From JBBRCE01 sp038205115 (GTDB lineage Bacteria > Planctomycetota > Planctomycetia > Pirellulales > JBBRCE01): 64,000 bases of DNA. The position numbers were made by a program, and so were the translations under genes. The stretch is from positions 19,462 through 83,461 of the forward strand of contig JBBRCE010000019.1 of NCBI GenBank assembly GCA_038205115.1. Reading direction: 5' to 3'. The notes under the pieces are model-generated. The model made no database searches and had not been told where the DNA came from. It was given only the letters and a program-made list of their open reading frames with translations. Within the stretch, counting starts at the first letter, position 1, and each line of letters starts with the position of its first letter. Positions 34,397 through 44,900 of the stretch are shown here, one piece after another.

Positions 34397-36853
34397 ATGC
34401 AGCGTTTGGAATTTAATCCGGCGGTCTCTTCGGCGCTTTGGCTGGCACTGGCGATTGCCGCGGTCGGCCTGTGGACATGGTACGCCTGGGCGTCGCGCGG
34501 TCGCATGCGCGGATCGCGCAGGGCGCTGATCCTGACCGGCATGGCCACGCTGCTGGTGCTGCCGCTGCTGGTGCTGCTTAACCCAACTTGGATGCAAGCC
34601 ATGCCGCCACCGCCTGGCAAGCCTGTAATTACCGTCTTGATCGACAGCACTGGCAGCATGGGCACGGACGATGTTGTCGGCGATCAATCGGCTGCGAGCA
34701 CCGTGCGAACGCGCCTCGCCCGCGCGGTCGAAATCGCCCGGCAAGTCGATCAGAAGCTCGGCGGACCTTTTGACGTGCGCGTGCGTCGCTTTGACGAGGT
34801 CTCGCGCCCAATGGCACTGGACGATTTAACACGTCTGACTCCCCGTGGCGACGTTACCGACCTTAGCAGCGGCATTGACGATGTGCTGGCCGAAGAGCAG
34901 CCGCAGGGCCAAGGCGTGTTGCTGCTCAGCGATGGCGTCCACAATGCCGGTCCGACGGCGATGTTGCGGCAAACGGCCGCCCGCGCCAAAGCGGCCAGCG
35001 CTCCGGTTTACACGCACGTGCTCGGCGGCGTATCCAACTTGCGCGACTTGGAAGTCAGCGTGGCCGCCACGCAAGAACTGGCGTTTGTAGGGCAAAAAAT
35101 CCCCATTCATGTACAAATTCGGCAGCGCGGCGATCTGACGCGGAAGTCGGCGCTGTCGCTGCAGGTCGATGGCCAGCCGGCCGAGCAATTGGATGTCGCG
35201 CTGTCGCCCGATGCCACGACATCGGCCGATTTTCAGGTCTCGCAAGACAAGATCGGCCTGTATCGTTACACGGTGCAGATCGCGCCGCATCCCGACGAGG
35301 TCACCGCGCTCAATAATACAGCCACGGTTTTGGTCCGCGTGATCGATCAGCCCGTCCAAGCGCTGTTGCTCGAAGGCAAACCGTATTGGGACACCAAGTT
35401 TTTGATTCGCACGCTGGGGCAGGATCCTTCAATTGCGCTCTCAAGCGTCATTCGCATTGCCGATGGCCGGTTGTTGGAACGTACGATTTCCGCGCCAGAT
35501 GCCAAAAATCCTCCGACCGAAGGCAACGCGGCAGACAAACTGCGCGATGAGCCTGCAAAAGCCGACGCCGCCAAGACTGACGCTGTGAAACCCGCTGTTG
35601 ACAATCCTACTCAGCCTGCCGCCACTCGCCCTAAGATTACCGCCGGCACGGACCGCGCCGAGAAGTGGTCGATCGTCAAAGATGCAGGTCAGTGGTTGGC
35701 CGACCCCGCGTCGCTTTCCAAGTATCAACTGATCATTCTCGGCCGCGAGTCGGAAGTGTTTTTGTCCGACCAGGCCATCACGCAACTCAAACGCTGGTTG
35801 GCGGAGGGCAATGGCTCGCTGGTCTGTTTCCGCGGCGCTCCGTCAGCCCAACTCAATCAGCGAATGGCGGCCCTGATGCCGGTGAAATGGGCGGCGGGGC
35901 GCGAATCGCGATTTCGCGTCCGCCTCACGTCGAGCGGCCACGACTTGCAATGGTTGCCGCAAATCAACGAAGACGACGATCCGCTCTCGCGATTGCCGTC
36001 GTTGGCCACCGGCATGACGGCCAAAGCGCGGCAACCGCTGGCAACCGTGCTGGCCAGCAGCGTGGTCACAGAGCAATCGGCCGACGCGCCGGTCATTGCG
36101 TACCAATCGGTGGGCCTCGGCAAGGTCGTGGTGGTGGAAGGCGCCGGCATGTGGCGATGGGCGTTTCTGCCCCGCAATCAAGAACATGCCGACGACATCT
36201 ACCCACTGTTGTGGCGGAATCTGGTGCGCTGGCTGACGTCGTCGGCGGCGCTGTTGCCATCTCAGACGATGGCGCTCCGCGCGGATCAAGTTAGCTTTTT
36301 CACCGGCGAGCCCGTGACCGCCACGTTAATGATTCGCGAAAGCGCTTTGAGCGGTGAGCCCCCGCAAATTGAAATTCAGCCAGAGGGCGTTTCGAAGACT
36401 CCGGATCGACCTGCTCCAGGCAGCGACCAGAATTCCGCCGCCAACGTGACCTGGCCGCGGATCGTCAAACCGCTGCCCAGCGGCGACGCGGCCGGCGTGT
36501 TTCGCGTGCCGCTGGGCACACTGCCGGAAGGGCGTTACCAAGCGCGCGTCGCGGGCGGTGGCGACGACCCAACCGCGCGGCTGTTGTTCGAAGTGCGCGG
36601 GAATCTGCGCGAGCGATTGGATGTTTCCGCCCGGCCCGACTTGATGAAGCTTCTGGCCGACGAAAGCGGCGGCGCGGTACTCGGCCAGGACACCGTGGTA
36701 GACTTCGCGAATCAATTTACTTCGCATTTGGCGCAAACCCGGCCCACGCGCGTGATTCGCACGCCGGCTTGGGACCGCTGGTGGCTGCTCGCGGCGCTGG
36801 CGACCGTGTGGGGCGTCACATGGATGCTCCGTAGAAGTTCGGGTCTGGTATGA
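34397..36853 (+). CDS. vWA-domain membrane protein, glutamine-amidotransferase-like fold
   Basis: 818 residues. Two N-terminal membrane helices (about 10-30 and 40-62) precede a vWA domain with MIDAS VLIDSTGSMGTDD, then a long extracytoplasmic part. The region around KYQLIILGRESEVFLSDQAI to GSLVCFRGAPS reads as a class I glutamine-amidotransferase-like Rossmann domain without visible catalytic Cys. It ends in a C-terminal helix (WLLAALATVWGVTWML). It starts 3 bases after the previous stop, so the two are co-translated. Common in planctomycete MoxR loci; no enzymatic activity is assigned. Confidence 0.82.
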   Translation: MQRLEFNPAVSSALWLALAIAAVGLWTWYAWASRGRMRGSRRALILTGMATLLVLPLLVLLNPTWMQAMPPPPGKPVITVLIDSTGSMGTDDVVGDQSAASTVRTRLARAVEIARQVDQKLGGPFDVRVRRFDEVSRPMALDDLTRLTPRGDVTDLSSGIDDVLAEEQPQGQGVLLLSDGVHNAGPTAMLRQTAARAKAASAPVYTHVLGGVSNLRDLEVSVAATQELAFVGQKIPIHVQIRQRGDLTRKSALSLQVDGQPAEQLDVALSPDATTSADFQVSQDKIGLYRYTVQIAPHPDEVTALNNTATVLVRVIDQPVQALLLEGKPYWDTKFLIRTLGQDPSIALSSVIRIADGRLLERTISAPDAKNPPTEGNAADKLRDEPAKADAAKTDAVKPAVDNPTQPAATRPKITAGTDRAEKWSIVKDAGQWLADPASLSKYQLIILGRESEVFLSDQAITQLKRWLAEGNGSLVCFRGAPSAQLNQRMAALMPVKWAAGRESRFRVRLTSSGHDLQWLPQINEDDDPLSRLPSLATGMTAKARQPLATVLASSVVTEQSADAPVIAYQSVGLGKVVVVEGAGMWRWAFLPRNQEHADDIYPLLWRNLVRWLTSSAALLPSQTMALRADQVSFFTGEPVTATLMIRESALSGEPPQIEIQPEGVSKTPDRPAPGSDQNSAANVTWPRIVKPLPSGDAAGVFRVPLGTLPEGRYQARVAGGGDDPTARLLFEVRGNLRERLDVSARPDLMKLLADESGGAVLGQDTVVDFANQFTSHLAQTRPTRVIRTPAWDRWWLLAALATVWGVTWMLRRSSGLV

Positions 36854-36901
36854 TTACGTACGGATTTATTCGGCAGGACTCCGTCAAGTCGGAGAATTAA
36901 G

Positions 36902-39718
36902 ATGGACTTCGTAGCATTGAGCGGCAGGTTGCAGCAACTCCGCCGACGATTGCTCATGGTGGGATTTTCCGCCGGGGCGCTGTGGGGCATCACCGTTGTA
37001 ATCGGCGTGTTGGTGGTTGGGGTGATTGTCGATCTACTGTTCGACTTGCCGCCAACGCTGCGAATTGCCGTGCTGGCCAGTTGCCTGCTGGCTGGCGTTG
37101 CGGCGGCCGCGGTAGGCGTCATTACGGCCTGGCGCACGAGCCGCGATGCGTCACTGGCGCGACAAATCGATCGCGTGGGCGGCTTCGGAGGTCAGGTGCT
37201 GACCGGATGGGAACTTTCGAGCCGCGCGGCCTTGCTGCCCGCCGGCAAATTGCTCGCGCAGCGCGCGGTTGCCCAAGCGGCCCGCCTGGCCGAACAAGCG
37301 CCGGCCGAAAAAGTCGTTAGCGCCCGGCCCGCGCAGCGATCGCTGGCGGTTTGCGCGGGCGCCGCGGTGGCAATGGCCATCGCCTGCTGGGCGCTGCCAA
37401 CGTTGGCATCCACGGCGCTGCATCGCTTTTTGAATCCCTATGCCGACGTGCCGCCGTTCTCACAGCTTGAGTTCGAGGTTACGCCCGGCGACACCAGCGT
37501 TCGTTACGGCGATCATCTCGATATTGTGGCCAGCATTACCGGCAAGCCGGTCGACCGCGCTGATATCGTGCTCCGTGCGCCGCGCACAGCCGAGGCCGGC
37601 ACGTCCGAAGCCGCTGCCGCCGACGCTGTCGCAACCGAAGAAACCTGGCCCATGTTCGCCGACTCCGCCGGCAACTGGCGGACAACCATCGCGCGGCTGA
37701 CCGGGGACCGCCTGTACTACGTTCGCACCCAGGCAGGTCGGAGCAAAATGTATCGCGCCCAGGTGGTCACGCTCCCGACGATTGAGTCGGTCAAAGTGCG
37801 TGTCACGCCACCGGAGTATACGCGGCTGCCGGCTTATGATGGGCCAATTCCCAAGCAAGGTTTGGCCGGCTTGCCAGGCACGCGAGTGGAATTTCGCGCG
37901 ACCAGTAATCGGCCGCTGTCGGGCGGTGAGCTATCCGTCAAGCTTGGCGATGCGCCGGCGGAAATCATCAAGCTCAAAGCCGTGTCGAGCGCGGCTGCGG
38001 AAGTGGTCGGCGAGTGGGTCATTCGGCAAGCTGGCAAGTTCGTGCTCGATGTAGTCGATATTGCTGGCCAACGCAGCTTGGAACCCGTGCCCGGCACGAT
38101 CACCGTGCTCCGGGACGAGCGGCCGTTTGTGCGAATTTTGCAACCGCCGGAAACCTCGCTAGCCACGCCTACGGCCAACATCCCGGTGGAAGTGCTGGCC
38201 GAAGACGATTACGGCGTGTCCCAAGTGCAGGTCTTCCGGAGTTTGAACGAGTCGCGACCGCTGCCGATCGACCTGCCGTTGCCGGCGCAGCTTTCGCGCC
38301 GCGTGCGCGGCAAGTTGATTCTGCCGCTGGCCGATTACGGCTTGGAGCCGGGCGATTCGATCAAGCTCTTTGCACGCGTGGAAGATAACGATCCGGCCGG
38401 CGCCAAAGGCTCGGAGAGCAATGTCGTCACGCTGCAGATCATTTCGCAAGAAGAATTCGAACGCCTGCGCCGCGAGCGCGCGGGCATGGAAGTGCTGGTT
38501 TCCAAATATCGTCAGGCTCAACGCCGCCTGGAAAAACTGGCTGACGCAGTCGAAGGCCTCAAGAGTAAGAAGAAGAAACCGGACGAGTCCGACAAAGACA
38601 AATTGGCGTCCAAACGCCGCGACCAACTCAAGCAACTGCGGCAAAGTTTGCGGCAAGAGCGAGAGGCCATTCAGCAAGCGGCAAAGAAGTTGCTGCCCTA
38701 CGATCTGGATCGCAATCTCTCGCCCGAGTTGGAAAAGCTGGCCGAATCGCTGCAGCAGATGGAACAGCAAATCAGCGATCTGGAATCGCTGGATCAGGCC
38801 AGCGAAGAAGACCTCGAAAAACTGCTCGACCAGTTGTCCAAACAGCTCGCTGGCGACAAACGCGATTATCAAAAGCAAGTGATTGTGCCGCTGGAACATC
38901 TGACCAAGCTGTTTCCGCTGGTGGCCGATCAAAGCCGCTTCGAGCAACTCGTCGCCCGTCAAAAAGATCTGGCCGAGCGGTTGGCCAGCCTTCGCGGCAC
39001 CGAGGGCCAAGATAATCCGCAACTCAAAGTCCGCATCCGCGAACTGGAAACGGAGCAGCGGCAGTTGCGGCAAGAACTCAATCAACTGCTTGATGATATT
39101 GCCGACCACGCCAGCCAGTTGCCGGACGATCCGCGGCTGGCCGAACTCAAAGCCACCGCCGAAAAGTTCGTCGAAGACGTGCGCGAGAGCGGCGCCGGCA
39201 AGGCGATGTCCGACGCCGAAAACGCGCTGGCCGAGTTCGCGGGCGGTAAAGCTCACGCCAAAGCCACCGAGGCTGCCGAAATCCTGGAAAAGTTCCTCGG
39301 TAAGTGCCAAAGCATTGGCGAAGGCGCGGAAGGCGCACTGGTGTTTGCGCCTGGACTAGGCGGTTCGCTCGGACAATCGGTCGCGCAGATGCTCGCCGAA
39401 ATGCGGCTGGCTCGCGGCATGGGCAACGGTCAAGGCGGCGGTGGCGGCGGCAGCGTTCAGAAGAACAAAAACGTCGGCCTGTTCGGTTCCTTCGCCGCGA
39501 TGGGCGACGACAACGGTCAGACGGGCGAAGAAACCCAAGAGCACCCGTCCGGCACACCGCGCGCCACGGCGCAGAGCGACGGCGATCAACCGCCCGGTCA
39601 AGGCGACTCGAACGCGCCCGGCGCCGGCGGTCGCGGTGGAGAGGTGGTCCCGCTGCGCTATCGGCAGCGCGTGGGGCAATATTTTCAGCGACTGGCCGAC
39701 GAAGCCGGCTCGCCTTAG
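36902..39718 (+). CDS. Large membrane-anchored coiled-coil protein (DUF4175-like)
   Basis: 938 residues. Two or three N-terminal membrane segments (about 18-75, and near 155-175) are followed by an extracytoplasmic beta-rich region (about 180-510). A long Arg/Lys/Glu/Gln-rich coiled coil covers about 520-780 (for example the FERLRRERAGMEVL start and repeated EKL/QQ heptads). A disordered Gly/Gln-rich tail then ends in VVPLRYRQRVGQYFQRL, a recurrent end for this family. ATG at 36902 has GGAG 7 bases upstream. Probably a structural member of the MoxR/vWA complex; role inferred from context only. Confidence 0.8.
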   Translation: MDFVALSGRLQQLRRRLLMVGFSAGALWGITVVIGVLVVGVIVDLLFDLPPTLRIAVLASCLLAGVAAAAVGVITAWRTSRDASLARQIDRVGGFGGQVLTGWELSSRAALLPAGKLLAQRAVAQAARLAEQAPAEKVVSARPAQRSLAVCAGAAVAMAIACWALPTLASTALHRFLNPYADVPPFSQLEFEVTPGDTSVRYGDHLDIVASITGKPVDRADIVLRAPRTAEAGTSEAAAADAVATEETWPMFADSAGNWRTTIARLTGDRLYYVRTQAGRSKMYRAQVVTLPTIESVKVRVTPPEYTRLPAYDGPIPKQGLAGLPGTRVEFRATSNRPLSGGELSVKLGDAPAEIIKLKAVSSAAAEVVGEWVIRQAGKFVLDVVDIAGQRSLEPVPGTITVLRDERPFVRILQPPETSLATPTANIPVEVLAEDDYGVSQVQVFRSLNESRPLPIDLPLPAQLSRRVRGKLILPLADYGLEPGDSIKLFARVEDNDPAGAKGSESNVVTLQIISQEEFERLRRERAGMEVLVSKYRQAQRRLEKLADAVEGLKSKKKKPDESDKDKLASKRRDQLKQLRQSLRQEREAIQQAAKKLLPYDLDRNLSPELEKLAESLQQMEQQISDLESLDQASEEDLEKLLDQLSKQLAGDKRDYQKQVIVPLEHLTKLFPLVADQSRFEQLVARQKDLAERLASLRGTEGQDNPQLKVRIRELETEQRQLRQELNQLLDDIADHASQLPDDPRLAELKATAEKFVEDVRESGAGKAMSDAENALAEFAGGKAHAKATEAAEILEKFLGKCQSIGEGAEGALVFAPGLGGSLGQSVAQMLAEMRLARGMGNGQGGGGGGSVQKNKNVGLFGSFAAMGDDNGQTGEETQEHPSGTPRATAQSDGDQPPGQGDSNAPGAGGRGGEVVPLRYRQRVGQYFQRLADEAGSP

Positions 39719-39802
39719 TACGCGCGGCAATCGCGCGGCAGCGAATCAGGACATCAGCGGCTCAATACGATCGATCGACCCGATAACGGACAGGATACCG
39801 CA

Positions 39803-40534
39803 ATGGACGCACGGCAACTCACGCTCGCATTGTTCAGCCGGTTTCGCGCGGCAACGTTTCTACTGTTTGCCGCGCTGTTGCTCGGTTGGTCGCCAGCGCC
39901 GGGCGCAGGCGGCACGAAATTACCCGAACCCAAGCAAATTGGCGGCGAGGCGGATGGCGTCGTCCAAGTGGCCAATTTGGTTTACGCCGGCACCAAGAGC
40001 AGCGAGTGCTTCGCCGATCATTTTCTGATTCAAGCGGAAAAGGATTCCGCTATTTCCACCAGCCGCCGCTTTCATGCCGTGAAGTTGGCCAGCGATGATG
40101 TCTTCGAATATCCCCTGGTTATCATGACCGGCGAAGGTGATTTTCAACTCACGGAAACCGAGCGGCAAAACCTCAAACGATACGTCGAGCGTGGCGGCTT
40201 CGTGCTGGCGAGCGCCAGTTGTTCGTCGATCGAGTGGAACCGCTCGTTCCGCGGCGAAATGGCCACCGTGTTCGACGATCGCGCGTTGGCAGCCTTGCCG
40301 GCCGATCATCAGGTGTTTCACATGGTTTACGATCTGACGGACAAGTCGGCCCATCACGGCGCTTCAATGCCGCTGGAGGGAATTCACTTTGGTACGCGTT
40401 TGGGCGTGTTGTACTCGCAAGACGGCCTGAACGACACCGCACACACGCAAGGTTGCTGCTGCTGTGGCGGCAACGAGATCAACCACGCGGTGCAGTATAA
40501 CGTCAACATTCTGGCGTACGCCCTGACGCACTAA
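39803..40534 (+). CDS. DUF4159-domain protein with four consecutive cysteines
   Basis: 243 residues with an N-terminal signal segment (about 15-38), then a DUF4159 fold: VVQVANLVYAG, VFEYPLVIMTGEGDFQLTE, LKRYVERGGFVLA and a final NHAVQYNVNILAYALTH. Such proteins often accompany MoxR/vWA operons. Unusually, near the C-terminus it carries QGCCCCGGNE, four cysteines in a row, read from gttgctgctgctgtggc. This might bind metal or form disulfides, but no known site matches by eye. AGGA lies 7 bases before the ATG. Confidence 0.85.
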   Translation: MDARQLTLALFSRFRAATFLLFAALLLGWSPAPGAGGTKLPEPKQIGGEADGVVQVANLVYAGTKSSECFADHFLIQAEKDSAISTSRRFHAVKLASDDVFEYPLVIMTGEGDFQLTETERQNLKRYVERGGFVLASASCSSIEWNRSFRGEMATVFDDRALAALPADHQVFHMVYDLTDKSAHHGASMPLEGIHFGTRLGVLYSQDGLNDTAHTQGCCCCGGNEINHAVQYNVNILAYALTH

Positions 40535-40544
40535 GAGCGGGCCG

Positions 40545-41954
40545 ATGATGTTACCGCACTCCCACATCGAACGGCCCTGGCTGCCGACAATCATTTTTCT
40601 GTGCGGCGGTCTGCACATTGGTGTCTGTGGTTGTGGCGGCAAATCTCCGTCCGAGTCGCCAGCCAAGCCGTTGGTGATCGTGGCTTCCGGCGATACGGCC
40701 GGCTGGATCGAGCCCTGCGGTTGCACGTCCAACCAATCCGGCGGACTGCCGCGCCGCGGAACCTACGTCGCCAACTTGCGTCAAAGGCACGAAGTTTTAC
40801 TGCTGGATGTGGGCGGCGCGGCGGCCGATTCGTCGGCCTACGGTCAGGCAAAGCTGTCCGCCATTTTGGCCGGCGAGCGCGCCATGGGATTGTTTGCGCA
40901 CAACATCGGCGGCAGCGAAGCCCGACAAGGGCCCGAGTATCTTCGCCAATGTGCGCTGCAGTCGTCGCTGGTTTCTTGCAACGTTCGCGATCGGCAAGGT
41001 CAGTTACTGGCCGCACCTTACAGGGTGTTTCGCGGCGAAAGTCGGCAAGCCGTGGCCGTTTTTGGCGTGCTTTCGCAACGATACGCCGCCGACGGATTGG
41101 ACGTATCGCCCCCGCGCGAAGCCCTGTTGGCGGCCTTGAAGCAAGCCGCGCAAGAATCTGGGCCGACAAACAACTCATTCGCGGCAATCGTGGTGCTGGC
41201 GTATCTTCCGCCCGACGAATTACGCGTCCTGGCGCGCGAGCTGCCCGAGGTTGACCTGGTGTTGGGCGGGCCAAGCGGTCAGAGCATTGCGTCGGAGCAG
41301 ATCGGCCATGTGCTGCTTGCTTCGGCCACCAACAAAGGCAAGTTTCTGGCGAAGCTCGAGCCGTTACCCAGCAAAGATCGCGGCACCTCTTGGTCTGGCA
41401 GCATCGTCGAGATGACGGATCAATTTGAAGATCAGCCCGAACAACGAAAAAACATCGCAGCCTTTCAGCGTTTGCTGGCCGACCGAGATTTCCGCGCCAG
41501 GGACACCGCTTTTCTGGACGGCCGTTCGCAGCAATGGCCAGCAGGCTACGGCATCGCCGGCAGTGACGCCTGCCAAGACTGTCACCAGCAAGATCACCAC
41601 GCCTGGCAAGCAACCGCGCACGCCAGCGCCTGGGCAACGCTCAAATCCAGCGGATCCCAGGTCGATTCCTACTGCCAGCAGTGCCATGTGACCGGCTATG
41701 GGCTGCCCGGCGGATTCGTGTCGAACTTGCGTTCGCCGCAGCGCGTGAGTGTGGGCTGCGAAAATTGCCATGGTCCATCGGCCGCGCACGCTGCGCAACC
41801 GCGCACACAGACGCCGTTTTTTGGACGCGCGCGGGATGCGTGCATCCAATGTCACGACGAAGAGAATAGCCCCAAATTTCAATACGAGGCCGCTTGGCCC
41901 AAGATTCAGCACGGCGCGCATCGCGCGGTCGACGCTCCGGGAGTCAAACCATGA
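40545..41954 (+). CDS. Metallophosphatase-like / tetrahaem cytochrome fusion
   Basis: 469 residues. An N-terminal signal with a possible lipobox (IGVCGCGG) precedes a 5'-nucleotidase-like domain. ASGDTAGWIEPCGCTSNQSGG, then LLLDVGG and HNIGGSEARQGPEYL follow the order of the metallophosphatase motifs, but the usual DxH, GD and GNHE ligands are replaced, so metal binding is doubtful. The C-terminal part holds four CxxCH motifs (CQDCH, CQQCH, CENCH, CIQCH) in a cytochrome c554-like arrangement. Such fusions occur in several phyla. Its stop overlaps the next ATG (ATGA). Confidence 0.85.
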   Translation: MMLPHSHIERPWLPTIIFLCGGLHIGVCGCGGKSPSESPAKPLVIVASGDTAGWIEPCGCTSNQSGGLPRRGTYVANLRQRHEVLLLDVGGAAADSSAYGQAKLSAILAGERAMGLFAHNIGGSEARQGPEYLRQCALQSSLVSCNVRDRQGQLLAAPYRVFRGESRQAVAVFGVLSQRYAADGLDVSPPREALLAALKQAAQESGPTNNSFAAIVVLAYLPPDELRVLARELPEVDLVLGGPSGQSIASEQIGHVLLASATNKGKFLAKLEPLPSKDRGTSWSGSIVEMTDQFEDQPEQRKNIAAFQRLLADRDFRARDTAFLDGRSQQWPAGYGIAGSDACQDCHQQDHHAWQATAHASAWATLKSSGSQVDSYCQQCHVTGYGLPGGFVSNLRSPQRVSVGCENCHGPSAAHAAQPRTQTPFFGRARDACIQCHDEENSPKFQYEAAWPKIQHGAHRAVDAPGVKP

Positions 41955-44900
41955 CGGGTCATCACCTGAAAATCGATCGTGCAATCCTCCGCCATTTGCC
42001 TGCTGCCGCGATCGTGATCGGAATGAGCTTCGCCACGAGCGTATTTGCTCAGTTCGTGCAACCGGGCCCCGCTTTGCGCGCTGAAGGACTTCCGCAGAAA
42101 CGAACAGTGACCGCGGAACCGCTGACCGACGTTCCGCCACCGGAAACACCAAAACCGAAAGAAGGCGCGCCCGGGGCAACGGTCGCGGCGGAGCCTGCTG
42201 AACCGGTTAAGAAAGCTAACGACACGCCACTCGATGCGGCGGCGTTACAGCAGTTGCTCGATCAGTTATCGGCCCGCGACGCCGCGACGCGCGAGACGGT
42301 GGTGCGTAGGCTGTCGCCGCATGCAGATCAGGCCCGCGCGCCGGTGGTCGAGCGTTTTCGCAGCGGCAACTTAACTAGCCGGCTGGCGGCGCTTGAGTTA
42401 CTGAGCGCATGGCAAGCGCCCATCGCGGGTTTGGATCCTTGGCAAAAAGACACACTGACCAGCGCGCGTTTGCAAGCCTTGCAAACCTGGGCCAGTGCGC
42501 CGCTGCAGGCCGACAAGAAAATTGCCGAGCCGTCAAAGGCTGACCGCGCCAACATGCTTTCGGAGTTGGATCGGCTGCTGAAAGTTCCGCCAGCCGAACT
42601 ACCGGCAATTCTGGAACGGCTGGCAGGTTTTGGCGAGGTGATTTCCCGCGAAGTTGCCAAGCGGCTGAAAGCCAGCGACCGCGAAGACGATCGGCAGCGG
42701 CTCACGGCGCTGCGTTATCGATTGGTGGCTGGCGATGATCTGGCCACGCGTTGGCCGGGCGGTCTGATGCGTTTGGCGGCGCGCGACGCGGCCGAACGTC
42801 GCAAAGCGACGCAAGAATTCGTGGATATCGCCACGGCCGCGGACGAAGCGTTGCTGCTGCAGTTGTTTTCCGACGGCGATCCGCTGGTCCGCGAATTGAC
42901 CCTCAAGACATTGCGCAAAATTGGCGGTCGGCGGGCGATTGCGGCCCTAACCAAACTGCTTGCGGACCCCGAGCCCAATGTTCGCGCGGCGGTCTTAAAG
43001 CAACTGGCGGAAAAGCCGTCAGACGAATTGGCCGTCAAGGTCGCCGAATATTTACGCACGGAAACAGATGCCGACCTACTGGTGCACGGCGTCCGCGTTT
43101 TGAAAGAAGCGGGCGGCGACGCCGCCATCGCCCAGCTTGTCGAGCTGACCAGGCACGACAGTTGGCAGGTCCGCGCCGAGGCCGTGGAAGCGCTCAGCAA
43201 ACTGGTTGGCCGCCATTCGGATAAATTGCCGGACAACATTCGCACGGCGATTGAAGCCCGCCTGGGCGATACCGACGAGTTCGTAATCGGTCGCGCGCTT
43301 AAATTGTTGCAGAGCGGCAGCGCGCTGCCGCCGCCCGATCGACTGCTCGAACTCGCCGAAAAACATCCAGATCTTACCTTGACGGTAGTGAAAAGCCTGG
43401 GCCAGACGGTGTCGAGCAACGGCCCGGAACAGGTACGCAAGTTCTTGAACTCGTCCAAGCCGGAAGTTCGCGTGGCCGCTATGACCGCGCTGCTGGACGA
43501 GCCGGCCGATCTGGCCGCGGCCGATTTGGATCGCACGCTTGGCGATCCCGAATCCGCCGTGCGTTTGGGCGTCGCCACGGCGGTTTTCAAATGGCTGGAT
43601 AATCGCGGCGAAAATGTTCATCGGCAGACGACATCGCAAGCGACCGAGTTTCGCGTGACAGAATCTTACTTGCAGTCCGCGCCCACACCTTCGTTGACGA
43701 GCCGAATCATCTCGTCGATCTTCGGCGTCAAAAAAAGCGATGTCGTTCAAACCAAAAAGATTCCCGCAGACGCCGAGCCAGCGGACGACGCCAAGCCGGA
43801 CGACGCCAAGCCCGCAGCGGATGCGCAGCCAGCCGGCGATCTTAAACAGCAGGACAAAACTGAGAAACAATCCGCTGAAGCCGCTGCTGCGGTGGCCGCT
43901 GGAAAAACGCAGCCAGCAGCCGACGATGTTTCGCAGTACGACCACTGGCTGGCGAGTTACCAAAGCGGCGCTGGCCGCCCCGCTTGGGCCGACAAAATCA
44001 TGCCACGTTTAACGGCAATGACCAAAGCCGAAACACCAGCCGAGCGGTCTGCCGCGGCGCTGCTACAACTTGCTTTGGGCCAGCGTGGCGAGAGTCTTGA
44101 CATTCTTAAAGCCGCATCGCGGGCGAATTCCGATCTGGCGGAGAAATCGGCGTTCGCCTTCCCATGGCTGCCGTACGATCAGCGCCGCGATTTGTTTGAG
44201 GACTTGTGGAAACTCGCGGAAAAACGTCCCGCCAATTTTGCCGAGCTGGTGAGCGGATTGGGCAGCATCAAAGATGCTCGGAATGACGAACTGTTCTGGA
44301 CGCATCTCCACCGTCAAGAAGTTCCCAATGATGCATTCGCCGCGTTTTACTACGCCCTGCAAGACGAAAACCATCGTTACAGTTCGGATCAAGTATCGCC
44401 GATTGCTCCGAAAAAACTCGCGGACTTGCAATCCCGGATTGCCGCTGGTGGCGAGCAAGAAAAACGCCTGGCACTCCTGCTGATCGTATCCCAAGATTTC
44501 GAAGCGGCCGCGACCGAAGCGAACAAAGTCTTGGCCGATGAACATTCCAGCCAGCAACTCCAAGCCTTTGCTTTTCAAGTGTTACTCTGCAGCCAAACCC
44601 AATCGGCCGGCGAGTCGAGTGCGGCCAAATCGCTAGCGTCCCCCAACGCCGCGCGGCGGCAGTTGGCCATCGGCTTGCTGGTCAACGGCGTGGACGCCGT
44701 GGAGCGTTTTACCGAATACGGCATTTACGTGTCCGCCCATGCAAGCGCCGAGCGCAGCCGCTCATTTGATGATAATCTTCCAATCCGCGTGCCACCGCGG
44801 CCTAAATATTTGACTCTGGAAGCGGTTCGACCACTGCTCCAGGATCCGGACCCCGATGTGTCGGCGATGGCCGGCTATTTGTTGTGCTCGCTAGGCGATT

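Noticed and set aside
38159..39310. 383-codon open frame antisense to the coiled-coil protein
   Set aside because: Mirrors the Gln/Leu/Glu-rich coding of the real gene; no independent support.
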